Of a stretch of DNA of 64,000 bases, positions 14,213 through 22,898 are shown piece by piece. Numbering within the stretch: the first letter of the stretch is position 1; the number at the start of each line of letters is the position of its first letter. The notes under the pieces were generated by a model that worked only from the letters and a program-made list of their open reading frames with translations, was not told the DNA's origin and made no database searches. This stretch comes from Halomonas sp. CUBES01 (GTDB lineage: Bacteria > Pseudomonadota > Gammaproteobacteria > Pseudomonadales > Halomonadaceae): assembly GCF_020991005.1 (NCBI RefSeq), contig NZ_JAJLLW010000007.1, forward strand, positions 124,001 through 188,000, in the 5' to 3' direction. A program made the position numbers and the translations under genes.

Positions 14213-14761
14213 ATGGAACATGATGCCCTGATCAAAGAATGGCTGACGAATGATTCTGCCCGTATGGAGGCGCTGAAAATAGCGGCTGGGCAGAGGCTGC
14301 CAGGGTGGTGTCTCGCTGCTGGATTCGTTAGAAACTTGGTTTGGGACAAGTTACATGGTTTTGAGACGAAGACGGCTCTTAACGACATCGATTTAATTTA
14401 CTTCAACCCTGACGATATAAGCGATTCCCGCGATAATCGGATTGAGCAAAACTTAAGAGAAGTCTCAACGTTTCCCTGGTCGGTAAAGAACCAGGCAAGA
14501 ATGCACGAGAGAAATAGGGACTGTCCGTATACTTCCACTGCAGATGCCATAAGTTACTGGGTCGAGGTCGAAACTGCCGTAGGTGCTGCTTTGGATGATG
14601 GTGGAGACGTTATCCTTGTGGCTCCCTTTGGTATTAAGCCTCTGTTTGACTATACCATTACATTAAACCCCAAGCGGCCAAAACCAACGGATTTTAGCGC
14701 TCGCATATTGGGCAAGCGGTGGCTGCAAGCATGGCCTAGATTGGTTGTAAAGGGCTTGTAG
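14213..14761 (+). CDS. Nucleotidyltransferase-fold protein (NTP_transf_6 / DUF925-like)
   Basis: 182 residues. The PF06042-type signature is visible: LAAGFVRNLVWDKLHG near residues 34-49 followed by NDIDLIYFNP, which supplies the two metal-binding acidic residues of a nucleotidyltransferase core, and later VAPFGIKPLFDYTI. The substrate is unknown for the family. A decayed copy of its N-terminus lies at 9405. It follows a GFA remnant, the mirror of the 9-kb arrangement. Confidence 0.85.
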   Translation: MEHDALIKEWLTNDSARMEALKIAAGQRLPGWCLAAGFVRNLVWDKLHGFETKTALNDIDLIYFNPDDISDSRDNRIEQNLREVSTFPWSVKNQARMHERNRDCPYTSTADAISYWVEVETAVGAALDDGGDVILVAPFGIKPLFDYTITLNPKRPKPTDFSARILGKRWLQAWPRLVVKGL

Positions 14762-14857
14762 ATGATTGTTGCGTCTACAGAGTTAGCTGGCTCTGAATCG
14801 AGATAAACATATTACTATGTCGTTAAAATTTATTGAAAGTTAATAAGGGGTTAAGCA

Positions 14858-15304
14858 ATGGAAATTGCTAGAGTGAATAACGAAAATATCAACGATCTGT
14901 ATGACTTGAATATCAAGCTTGCTGAATCCGAAAGTCAAAAGCACCTCTTTACTGCTGATAGACAAAGTTATGCTGACGCTTTTTTAGCACCTACACCTGC
15001 TTGTTTTGGATTGCTGGCTTATCAAGGCAATCAGCCAATTGGCTTCTATATATATAATTTTAAGTTTGCGAGTTACGTTGGATCCCGTGTTCTTTATATT
15101 GAGGATCTGTATTTTATCGATGGTTTTGATGGCGATGAAAATAAAAGTATATTACTACAGCATGCTCTAAAGGTGTCACGGTCTGAGAATTGCTGTAGAA
15201 CGGAGATGCGTGTTCTTAAAGAGTTCAATATTGGCTATGATCTTATCAGTAGCTTTGGTTTCAGTGAGATCAAGAAATGGAGTGTTTATCGCCTAGATCT
15301 TTAA
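14858..15304 (+). CDS. GNAT-family N-acetyltransferase
   Basis: 148 residues with the GNAT core: N-terminal helices, beta-4 strand CFGLLAYQGNQPIGFYIY, then YIEDLYFIDGFDGDENKSILLQHAL (the acetyl-CoA-binding loop and helix, here without the usual G-x-G pair) and C-terminal GYDLISSFGFSEIKKWSVYRLDL. The gene is clearly AT-richer than most of the window, suggesting recent arrival. AAGGGG at about 14845 is the ribosome site. Substrate unknown. Confidence 0.82.
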   Translation: MEIARVNNENINDLYDLNIKLAESESQKHLFTADRQSYADAFLAPTPACFGLLAYQGNQPIGFYIYNFKFASYVGSRVLYIEDLYFIDGFDGDENKSILLQHALKVSRSENCCRTEMRVLKEFNIGYDLISSFGFSEIKKWSVYRLDL

Positions 15305-15364
15305 TAAATCAATACCAGTGCACGTTGTCACAAAATTATTAACAGAATATACGTGGAGCCAGTA

Positions 15365-15835
15365 ATGAAATCAACGGTGGAAGAGCGCATTCGTTCGTTG
15401 GGGTTGGAACTCCCCGTCGTTACCACGCCAAGGGGCAATTTTCTTTCTTATGCCATTTCGGACAACATGCTCTATCTGTCAGGTAAGGGCGCTCCGTTGC
15501 GAGAAGAGGGCGTTGCTGTCCCAAAAGTTGGGCAGGACGTCACTGTCGAGCAGGCTCGGATGTACGCTCAAGAGGTTGGCCTGTATCTCCTTGCGCTCGT
15601 TCAAGAGGCGCTGGGTGACTTTGATCGGGTTCAGCGTGTCGTGAAGGTGTTTGGTATGGTCAATGCTGATCCAAATTTCACCTCTCACACTGAGGTCATC
15701 AACGGTTGTTCCGACCTATTTGTTACCGTTCTTGGTGAGCGCGGTGAACATGCACGTTCTGCCATTGGGGTAGGCTCATTGCCGAAGGGGTTTGCGGTGG
15801 AAATTGAAGCCATCGTTGAGTTTTCAGACGCTTGA
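15365..15835 (+). CDS. RidA-family protein
   Basis: 156 residues from ATG 15365, preceded by GGAG at 15355-15358; the in-frame GTG at 15353 overlaps that site. The YjgF/RidA fold is clear: LYLSGKGAP, then ALVQEALGDFDRVQRVVKVFGMVN and HARSAIGVGSLPKGFAVEIEAIVEF. The archetypal deaminase Arg is replaced by a subgroup pattern (ARSAIG), so it belongs to the YjgH-like divergent group rather than strict RidA. Likely an imine or enamine hydrolase. Confidence 0.85.
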   Translation: MKSTVEERIRSLGLELPVVTTPRGNFLSYAISDNMLYLSGKGAPLREEGVAVPKVGQDVTVEQARMYAQEVGLYLLALVQEALGDFDRVQRVVKVFGMVNADPNFTSHTEVINGCSDLFVTVLGERGEHARSAIGVGSLPKGFAVEIEAIVEFSDA

Positions 15836-16022
15836 CCACAGCATCGCCACGCTTAATCTTTCCCATGAGCTGCACTGATCTTTGGTTGCTACTTTTTAAC
15901 CAACATCGAGATTCAGGAAAGGCAGGCCGTTCATGACGGACATTGCGTTCGGGGTATCTTTTCCTATCAAATCAACACCATGTGATGATGCGATGGTGCA
16001 ATAACGCTGAATAAATCATGAA

Positions 16023-17018
16023 TCAAGATATCTGGGAGCGCCGCCATACGCTAGGCGGCGCTTTTTCCTGGCGAGCCCAGATGCGCCGTAGTTGCCGCTC
16101 ATCACCGAATCCAGACGCTTCCGCGATGCGCGCAAGCGTCCATGTCGTTTCGGTCATTAATGCCTTGGCTCGCTGCAGGCGTAACCCCGTGATGTAGTCG
16201 CCCACCGGCATGCCGGTGAGACGTTTGAACTGACGCCGGAAATGGCGTTCGCTCATGGCGGCTTTAGCCGCCAGCGTTTCGATAGGCCACCTTTGAGAGG
16301 GCGCGGCGCAGATGGCATCTTGAACGCGATGCAGCCGTTCATCCACATGATTACGCCCCTCAAGCCAGGCGCCCAACTGAGGCTCCTGGCCGCTGCGGCG
16401 AAGATACAGCACCATTTCCCGCGCTACCGCCAAGGCCAGTGAATGGCCGCAAGCACGGGTTAGCCAGTAGAGCATGGTATCGATCCCTGTTGAGATCCCA
16501 GCGCTGGTTAAATAGCGCCCGTCCTCGGTAAAGATACAATCACGTTGTACCTCTGCTTGTGGGGCTTTGGCTTGTAGCTGCTCGATTAGCGTGTGGTGGG
16601 TGGTACAGCGCCGCCCCTCCAAGAGGCCAGCATCCGCCAGTAATAGCGTGCCGGAGCAAACAGTCATCAGCGTATCCGCATGGTGGGCATTCGCCTTGAG
16701 CCAAGTGACGCACTCCTGTTGCGCTAATGGCTCAAGACTATTGCGATACTGCCCTGGAATCAGCAGTAAATCTTGAGGGGAGAGCTGTTCAGGTAATGGG
16801 TCAATGCCGCTAAGGGTGAGCGGCCCTAACCACTGTATGGCCGCAGTGGGGCCGATATAGTGAACCTGAACGTCTATCGAGAGCCGATCTGCGCACTGCA
16901 AAACCTGTAGCGGGCCAATCAGGTCAAGTGGCACCTGGCCGGGCATCATCAGTATCGCCACCCGTAAAGTGGTGGCTCTAGAGGATGGCGGTTGGCTATG
17001 TGGTCGCTCTTCACTCAC
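16023..17018 (-). CDS. GlxA-type transcriptional regulator (DJ-1/PfpI plus AraC HTH)
   Basis: 331 residues. Residues 18-180 form a DJ-1/PfpI-like domain (VAILMMPGQVPLDLIGPLQV, then TVCSGTLLLADAGLL, the Cys elbow). Residues 230-325 hold the two AraC helix-turn-helix motifs (ETLAAKAAMSERHFRRQF, then IAEASGFGDERQLRRIW). It overlaps the upstream cysteine hydrolase by 8 bases, forming a two-gene unit, and probably controls it. The last codons include a strong hairpin that can act as terminator on the other strand. Confidence 0.9.
   Translation of the reverse strand: MSEERPHSQPPSSRATTLRVAILMMPGQVPLDLIGPLQVLQCADRLSIDVQVHYIGPTAAIQWLGPLTLSGIDPLPEQLSPQDLLLIPGQYRNSLEPLAQQECVTWLKANAHHADTLMTVCSGTLLLADAGLLEGRRCTTHHTLIEQLQAKAPQAEVQRDCIFTEDGRYLTSAGISTGIDTMLYWLTRACGHSLALAVAREMVLYLRRSGQEPQLGAWLEGRNHVDERLHRVQDAICAAPSQRWPIETLAAKAAMSERHFRRQFKRLTGMPVGDYITGLRLQRAKALMTETTWTLARIAEASGFGDERQLRRIWARQEKAPPSVWRRSQIS
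16037..16066 (+). terminator. Intrinsic terminator embedded in the end of the opposing regulator gene
   Basis: AGCGCCGCC (16037-16045) and GGCGGCGCT (16054-16062) form a perfect 9-bp GC-rich stem with an 8-base loop, followed by a T run (16062-16066). It points in the plus direction and would end transcripts from the RidA gene (15365-15835), while on the minus strand it encodes the last residues of the regulator. Confidence 0.65.
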
Positions 17019-17577
17019 GCGTATTTTGCCATTCGTTGATCATGTCGTGTGTACTGATAATACGTGCAAAGCGGCCTTCAAGAACCAGCTCGGTGCGTGC
17101 CTTGATATCATCGGCCGACCAGGTGATGCCGTGGCGCGTCATGGGGAAGGTCAGGGTAGCATCGCTGATAAAGTCGACGCTAAACCCTAAATCTGATGCC
17201 ACCCGGGCGGTGGTTTCGCAGCACTGCTCGGTACGAATGCCGCTAATGGCAAGCCGTTCAATGCCGTGCTCCCGTAACCAGTCCCCAAGCGAGGTATCGG
17301 TGAAGGCATTATGGGCACGTTTATGATACGTGACTGCTACGTCATCGTTAAAATCATCAAGCGGACGAATAAGGCCATAATCCGGGTCAAAAGGCCCTTG
17401 GCTGCCGGGTTCTTCATGCAGAATGCGGATAACGGGAATGTTGTGTGCCTGAGCTGCATTTAGCACGGCCCTTTGCCTAGGGCGCCAGTCATGAGCAAGG
17501 TCTTCATCCCAGTAATCCCGGGCGGGGAAAGAGGCTTGTGCATCAATTAATAGCAATGCAGTTTTAGAGTGGGTCAT
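17011..17577 (-). CDS. Isochorismatase-family cysteine hydrolase
   Basis: 188 residues from the ATG at 17577 (MTHSKTALLLIDAQ); the frame continues upstream without similarity. The catalytic triad of the cysteine hydrolase fold is present: Asp in LLIDAQ, Lys in TYHKRAHNAF, Cys in GIRTEQCCETTAR. Members hydrolyse amides or isochorismate; the substrate cannot be assigned. It is the first gene of a unit with the GlxA-type regulator. Confidence 0.88.
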   Translation of the reverse strand: MTHSKTALLLIDAQASFPARDYWDEDLAHDWRPRQRAVLNAAQAHNIPVIRILHEEPGSQGPFDPDYGLIRPLDDFNDDVAVTYHKRAHNAFTDTSLGDWLREHGIERLAISGIRTEQCCETTARVASDLGFSVDFISDATLTFPMTRHGITWSADDIKARTELVLEGRFARIISTHDMINEWQNTRE

Positions 17578-17821
17578 GGCTAATCTCATCGTGTTGAAGT
17601 GAGGTGACAGATTAGCTGCTACGTATCCTGCCAACGATGCGTTGTCCGGTCACAAAGGGGGTAGATTCGGCCATTTATAGAGAGTGTTATCTCGCTAACA
17701 CCACCATCATGGGGCGTTGTCGTGACATGTTCTCATTGCGGATTCTGCTACGCTCAAAACACGCTGGATGACTGCATGAAAGTGGCAGCGAGCTTGGATG
17801 TGACGGCTGTGGGAGGAGTAA

Positions 17822-18763
17822 GTGAGACAACGCATGGTGATCGCCATCATGGGAGCGTTGCTGGCGATGTCGACAGGTGCAAACGCGAACAGCCTTGATT
17901 TTGAAGCGCTGGTCTCTGTGCAAGAATCACGCCCGCTGCCCGCGCTGCAAACGTATGAAGCGCGGGACGGAACAGCGCTTGCGTATCGCCACTATCCAAG
18001 TGACGCCCATACCGCGTTGATCCTCGTGCATGGCTCTGGAACCGACAGCAGGTACCTGGCAGCGCTCGCCCATGAGTTAGCCGCGTCGGGCGCTGCCAGT
18101 GTCTATACGCCGGATGTCCGCGGGCATGGTCCTTCTCCGGTGCGCCGTGGCGATATCGACTACATTGAGCAGCTTGAAGATGACCTGGCGGACCTTATCG
18201 CCCATATAAAAGACACCAACACCGATGTCTCAAGGGTGGTCGTTGGTGGTCATTCATCCGGGGGCGGGCTCGCGGTGCGCTTTGCCGGTGGGCAGCATGG
18301 GCACCTTGCCTCGGCGTATCTGCTGCTGGCGCCTTACCTTGGCCACGATGCGCCCACTGTTCGGGATAATTCCGGTGGTTGGGCCGAGCCAAGTGTCGCC
18401 AGGATTGTGGCGATCTCCATGCTCAACGCGATTGGCATCACGCATTTCAACGGGGCGGATGTATTGCGGTTCAACTTGCCGCCTGACTACCGCGATGGTT
18501 CAGAGACGCTCGCCTATTCATACCGGCTGATGAGCGGTTTTAGTCCGGCCGATTTTCGTCAGGCGCTGGGCTCAGTGAAGGCGCCAGTTCTGGTGGCCAC
18601 TGGTGCGGAGGACGAGGCGTTTTTTGCCGATCAATTCGAACCCGTGTTGCGTCCGCTTGTGCCGCATGCGGACATCACCACGGTGGAAGGCGCATCGCAC
18701 CTGGGGCTAGTGGTCAGTGAAGAGGGCATCGCGACCGTTCGCCAGTGGCTGCAGGGGTTGTAG
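17822..18763 (+). CDS. Exported alpha/beta hydrolase
   Basis: 313 residues from GTG 17822, with GGAGG at 17813. Residues 1-22 are a signal peptide (hydrophobic core AIMGALLAMSTGANA, cleavage after ANA). The fold is clear: LILVHGSGTDSRY (oxyanion hole), DVRGHGPS, nucleophile elbow GGHSSGGGLA (Ser), acid in GAEDEAFF and His in ASHLGLV. It resembles monoacylglycerol lipase/lysophospholipase-type serine hydrolases acting outside the cytoplasm. Substrate unknown. Confidence 0.87.
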   Translation: MRQRMVIAIMGALLAMSTGANANSLDFEALVSVQESRPLPALQTYEARDGTALAYRHYPSDAHTALILVHGSGTDSRYLAALAHELAASGAASVYTPDVRGHGPSPVRRGDIDYIEQLEDDLADLIAHIKDTNTDVSRVVVGGHSSGGGLAVRFAGGQHGHLASAYLLLAPYLGHDAPTVRDNSGGWAEPSVARIVAISMLNAIGITHFNGADVLRFNLPPDYRDGSETLAYSYRLMSGFSPADFRQALGSVKAPVLVATGAEDEAFFADQFEPVLRPLVPHADITTVEGASHLGLVVSEEGIATVRQWLQGL

Positions 18764-18912
18764 TGGGTAACAACAAGCGTGGGCGCTGCAAAGATATTGG
18801 CTGATCTCTCAAATCCCCTAAAGAAACCTCGTCAGTTTCCGATATCTCTTTATATCGGACGAACGCTATCGAACGATGTTGTTCGACCGTCCCCATGTAT
18901 CGAGAGTCAGTC

Positions 18913-19329
18913 ATGCCCAAAATACTCAGTTGCATCATCACGGCCGTACTGCTGTCTTTCAGTACGCATGTAATGGCCCATACTGCCAATGAGGCGGAGG
19001 CCGCTGCGCTTGCCTGGTTGAAAGCGATCGATAACGGTAATTATGAACAAGCCTGGGAGACCTCATCGCCGATCTTAAAAGCGCCGCTTTCACAAGGTAT
19101 GTTGGCGCGCACCATTGAGCTTGTACGCCGGGACTTTGGCGAAGTGGCCTCGCGCAAGCGCGTTCGTACCAGCCACCAGACGTCCATGCCGGGTGCGCCG
19201 AGCGGCGACTATATCGTCTTCACCTTCCAAACCGGCTTCGAGAACAGCGGACGTCGGCTCGAGACCGTTACCCCCCACCTTGAAAACGGCACCTGGCGGG
19301 TGAGCAGCTATTACGTGGAAACGCCCTGA
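18913..19329 (+). CDS. Secreted DUF4019-domain protein
   Basis: 138 residues from ATG 18913; an ATG six codons upstream is less likely because the signal peptide begins here (PKILSCIITAVLLSFSTHVMA). The mature part matches the DUF4019 pattern: AWLKAIDNGNYEQAWETSSP, then LVRRDFGEVASRKRV, YIVFTFQTGFEN and a final GTWRVSSYYVE. The fold is NTF2-like; no activity known. It lies 150 bases after the exported hydrolase and may act in the periplasm. Confidence 0.82.
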   Translation: MPKILSCIITAVLLSFSTHVMAHTANEAEAAALAWLKAIDNGNYEQAWETSSPILKAPLSQGMLARTIELVRRDFGEVASRKRVRTSHQTSMPGAPSGDYIVFTFQTGFENSGRRLETVTPHLENGTWRVSSYYVETP

Positions 19330-19644
19330 TTTGCCCGCTACCAGCGCTGCATGCCTGGCGCATCAGCGTGCCCAGGTTTATTTCCCGATAGGGATAAAAA
19401 TGCCAGGTTGGCGCTAAATCGAGTCAATTTTTCCCGGTAAGGAAGTAAACGCTCCGCACCATCACCAATCCCGCCACAACTGCTATGTTGAAAGTACACC
19501 AACGCGGCAATATTACTTGTTCAGTAAATATACAGGGTGTAGCTTCTGTATATGTTGATTCCGATAGTGGATGTGCTGACATAACGGCTGCTTAACAAGG
19601 TAGCCAAGTAATGTTTCAGGACGCGAGGCGCGGGGAGAGCTGAC
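19330..19644 (+). other. Intergenic region with an 8-bp inverted repeat
   Basis: A 315-base stretch without a convincing gene. It contains a perfect inverted repeat ATATACAG (19528-19535) and CTGTATAT (19546-19553) with a 10-base spacer, about 90 bases upstream of the nfeD-like gene, which could be an operator. GGGGAGAG at 19631-19638 is the ribosome site of that gene. No promoter hexamers stand out. Confidence 0.5.
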
Positions 19645-21030
19645 ATGCGAAGCCTTTCTTACAAATCCCCTTGGCTGTGGTTATCGCTGGCAGGTTTGTT
19701 GATGCTGGCGCTGTCGTTCGCCTGGCAGGCCACGGCACAGACCTCTTCGCGTAATGCCCTGGTCATGAACATTGAAGGGGCCATTGGCCCCGCCACCAAG
19801 GATTATCTTGAGCGCGGCCTGCGCAAGGCCCGTGAGCAGAACAGCGAGGTGATTGTCGTTGAGCTGGATACGCCGGGCGGCCTGGTCGACACGACCCGCG
19901 ACATGATCCGTGAAATGCTGAATGCCGACATTCCCGTGGCGATGTATGTCTCCCCCAGTGGCGCTCGAGCGGCCAGTGCGGGCACTTATCTGCTGTATGG
20001 CAGCCATGTCGCCGCCATGGCGCCGGCAACCCATCTGGGGTCTGCCACGCCGGTGCAGATGGGCGGTTCCGGCTTTCCCGGCAGCGCTGATGAAGCGGAT
20101 GACAACGCCGAAGGCCAATCGGAAGGCGAGAGTGAAAGCGAGTCTGGAAGCGAGAGCAGCGCCATGGAGCGCAAGGTCATGGAAGACGCGGTGAGCTTTA
20201 TCCGCAGCCTGGCCGAGCGTCACGACCGGAACGCCGATTGGGCCGAAGCGGCGGTGCGCGAGGCGGTCAACCTCACCGCCAATGAGGCACTGGAGCAGAA
20301 CGTCATCGACGTGATTGCGCAGGATCTGAACGATTTACTTTCACAAATAGACGGTACGACGGTGGTCATGGAAGGTGGTGATCGGACGCTTGAGACAGCC
20401 GACCTCGCCATCGAGCGCTTTGATCCGGATTGGCGCACAGAGCTGCTTTCGCTGATTACCAACCCCAATATTGCCTACTTCCTGCTGATCATCGGCTTTT
20501 ACGGGCTGATCTTCGAGCTTTCGAGCCCTGGCAGCCTGTTCCCTGGCACCATCGGGGTTATTTCGCTGTTGTTGGCTCTCTTTGCCTTTCAGATGCTGCC
20601 GATCAATTATGCGGGCCTGGCGCTTATCATCGTGGGATTGGCGCTGATGGTGGGCGAGGCGTTAATGCCCAGCTTTGGTGTACTGGGAGTGGGCGGGATT
20701 ATTGCCTTTGTGCTGGGGTCGGTCATGCTGATGGATGCCGAGTACCTGGCCATTTCGTTGCCATTGATTGGCGGCGTGGCGCTGGTATCCGGCGGACTGA
20801 TGTTGTGGACCTTGACGCGTTTTGCAACGCTGCGCCGACGCCCGGCACATACGGGTATCGAGCAGATGATAGGTGCCAGTGCCGTTGCCCTGGAAGATTT
20901 TGAAACCAACGGCCACGTCTGGCTGCACAGCGAGCGTTGGAATGCGGTAAGCGATGCTCCCGTCAAGCAGGGTGACGCACTGAAGGTCGTGCGTCTTGAA
21001 GGCTTGACGGTCTATGTCTCACATCCCTAG
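19645..21030 (+). CDS. NfeD-family membrane serine protease (long form)
   Basis: 461 residues. Signal/anchor at 10-32; a ClpP-like serine protease domain (about 38-245) with VVELDTPGGLVDTTRDM and SPSGARAASAGTYLLYGS, whose ASAG serine and the later RKVMEDAVSFIR lysine form the Ser/Lys dyad; four to five membrane helices (275-385); and a C-terminal OB-like NfeD domain (400-461). Residues 148-172 are a low-complexity Glu/Ser run not seen in short homologues. In the founding archaeal pair this protease cleaves the stomatin partner, and the slipin gene follows here by 59 bases. Confidence 0.9.
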   Translation: MRSLSYKSPWLWLSLAGLLMLALSFAWQATAQTSSRNALVMNIEGAIGPATKDYLERGLRKAREQNSEVIVVELDTPGGLVDTTRDMIREMLNADIPVAMYVSPSGARAASAGTYLLYGSHVAAMAPATHLGSATPVQMGGSGFPGSADEADDNAEGQSEGESESESGSESSAMERKVMEDAVSFIRSLAERHDRNADWAEAAVREAVNLTANEALEQNVIDVIAQDLNDLLSQIDGTTVVMEGGDRTLETADLAIERFDPDWRTELLSLITNPNIAYFLLIIGFYGLIFELSSPGSLFPGTIGVISLLLALFAFQMLPINYAGLALIIVGLALMVGEALMPSFGVLGVGGIIAFVLGSVMLMDAEYLAISLPLIGGVALVSGGLMLWTLTRFATLRRRPAHTGIEQMIGASAVALEDFETNGHVWLHSERWNAVSDAPVKQGDALKVVRLEGLTVYVSHP

Positions 21031-21089
21031 CGACCCTGGCCCTGGTGGCCGTCGTCAGGTAATTGATCATCCGCTAAACGAGGTGCCCC

Positions 21090-21878
21090 ATGATTCTCTC
21101 GTATCTTGTTCCAGTCGTACTGGTGGTGCTACTCATCGCCGCCTCCATCCGCATACTGCCGGAATACAAGCGCGGCGTGGTGTTCTTTCTGGGCCGCTAT
21201 CAGAAGGTAAAAGGGCCGGGCCTAGTTATCGTGATCCCCGCGATTCAAAAGATGCAGGTGGTCGATCTGCGTGTTATCACCATGGACGTGCCCGAGCAGG
21301 ACGTGATCTCCCAGGACAACGTTACGGTGAAGGTCAACGCCGTGCTTTACTTTCGCGTAGTGGATCCGGAAAAAGCGATTATCCAGGTGGAAAACTTCAC
21401 CCAGGCGACCAGCCAGCTGGCGCAGACCACGCTGCGTTCGGTATTGGGTAAGCATGACCTGGATGAAATGCTCTCCGAGCGCGACAAGCTCAACGACGAT
21501 ATCCAGGAAATCCTCGACGCTCAGACAGACTCCTGGGGCATCAAGGTGGCGAACGTCGAGATCAAGCACGTGGATCTGGACGAGAGCATGATCCGCGCCA
21601 TTGCCCGCCAGGCCGAGGCGGAGCGTGAACGTCGCGCCAAGGTCATCCACGCTGAGGGTGAGCTGCAGGCTTCCAAGAAACTGGTCGAGGCGGCCAACGT
21701 GATGCAGGAAAACTCTGCTGCGCTGCAGCTACGCTACCTGCAGACCATGAGCGACATGAGCAACAAGAACGCGTCGACGATCGTCTTCCCGCTGCCCATG
21801 GACATCATGGAAGCCTTCAAGGACATGAAAGCCAAGCACATGCCGCCCGCATCGGGTACGCCAAAAGACGACGCTTAA
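21090..21878 (+). CDS. Slipin (SPFH/stomatin-family membrane protein)
   Basis: 262 residues: one N-terminal hydrophobic segment (3-22), then the SPFH/band-7 domain ([17 protein letters not shown], then [50 protein letters not shown]) and a coiled-coil tail ([22 protein letters not shown]). Slipins form membrane-associated oligomeric scaffolds. The NfeD-type protease just upstream is its usual partner and probably co-transcribed. Confidence 0.92.
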   Translation: MILSYLVPVVLVVLLIAASIRILPEYKRGVVFFLGRYQKVKGPGLVIVIPAIQKMQVVDLRVITMDVPEQDVISQDNVTVKVNAVLYFRVVDPEKAIIQVENFTQATSQLAQTTLRSVLGKHDLDEMLSERDKLNDDIQEILDAQTDSWGIKVANVEIKHVDLDESMIRAIARQAEAERERRAKVIHAEGELQASKKLVEAANVMQENSAALQLRYLQTMSDMSNKNASTIVFPLPMDIMEAFKDMKAKHMPPASGTPKDDA

Positions 21879-21893
21879 ACGCTGCTGATAGGG

Positions 21894-22718
21894 CTATAAC
21901 GAAGGGTCAACGTGGCGGTAAATAGCGGTAAGCACGCTATAGCACCCAAACGCCAGCAGGCCAATGGCGACAAACCCAAACAGCCATTGCCCGAAGGCCT
22001 GGCGCCGCAAGGTGTTAAACGCTTCCGCCGTGCCGCCAGCTTCGTTGGGGTCGAACTGGTAAGCGGCGATCATGAACAAGCTACCCACGATCACAAAGAC
22101 GAGCCCGCGAACCACCAGGCCGAAACGGCATATCGGGTAGGCCCAGGCTTGGGTGCGCGAGGGCATGGTGAAGTGCTTGTCAAACTTGGCCTTGCAGCCT
22201 TTGACGGCATGGGCGATACCCGCACCGATGATGGCGATGCCGACGGCAGCCACCAACCAGCGGCCAAAGGGTTGCTGCATCAGCCAACTGGCCATACCTT
22301 CCGAGCCCCCGCTTGAGCCACCCGAAGAACCGGACGAAAGAAAGCGGAAGACAAGGCTGGCGGCAAAAAATGCCAGCAAGGTGTGGGTAACCGCACTGAC
22401 AAATAAGCCTGCGCGAATCACCAGCCCTTTGGCGCTGGTACCGTGATGGTCGGGGTCCTTGAAGGCTTGGATGCAGCGCCACATGGCGTACCCAATCAGC
22501 CCCACGGCGATAATACCCAGCATCACCTTACCGAACGGCGCCCCCAGCACGGCTTCCAGCGCGCCACGGCTGCCTTCCGCCTGGCCGCCCTGATCTATGG
22601 CGGTGAGCGCCGCCAATCCCCCCACCAAAACGTAAACCACGCCGCGGGATGCATAGCCCAAACGGGCGAATGCGCTGATGGCATCGCGGTGGTCGGGTGC
22701 GGGCGTAGAGCTTGCCAT
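21894..22718 (-). CDS. DUF1206 membrane protein
   Basis: 274 residues from the ATG at 22718, supported by AGGAGG five bases upstream. Three repeats of the DUF1206 module, each with a pair of membrane helices, start with ARLGYASRGVVYVLVG, GLVIRAGLFVSAVTHT and CRFGLVVRGLVFVIVG. The recurrent R-G near the helix start is characteristic. A Gly/Ser-rich loop lies around residues 135-150. Function unknown. Confidence 0.88.
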   Translation of the reverse strand: MASSTPAPDHRDAISAFARLGYASRGVVYVLVGGLAALTAIDQGGQAEGSRGALEAVLGAPFGKVMLGIIAVGLIGYAMWRCIQAFKDPDHHGTSAKGLVIRAGLFVSAVTHTLLAFFAASLVFRFLSSGSSGGSSGGSEGMASWLMQQPFGRWLVAAVGIAIIGAGIAHAVKGCKAKFDKHFTMPSRTQAWAYPICRFGLVVRGLVFVIVGSLFMIAAYQFDPNEAGGTAEAFNTLRRQAFGQWLFGFVAIGLLAFGCYSVLTAIYRHVDPSL

Positions 22719-22898
22719 GGTGTCCTCCTGACCAATAAGGCTTTTGCCAATTATCCATAAGCAACTTGAATGAGCGGGGACTATACTGTGTCTGCGCCGT
22801 GCTATTGTCCAGCTTAGGCGAAGCAAGCCCTGCTGACGAGTTGAGCGGGGCGGGGCCGTCTTTTCCTTTTTCCATTATTTGAATTGTTTGAGTAGCGC

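Noticed and set aside
19528..19553. LexA (SOS) box
   Set aside because: The half-sites are ACAG...CTGT, the reverse of the CTGT...ACAG polarity of LexA sites.
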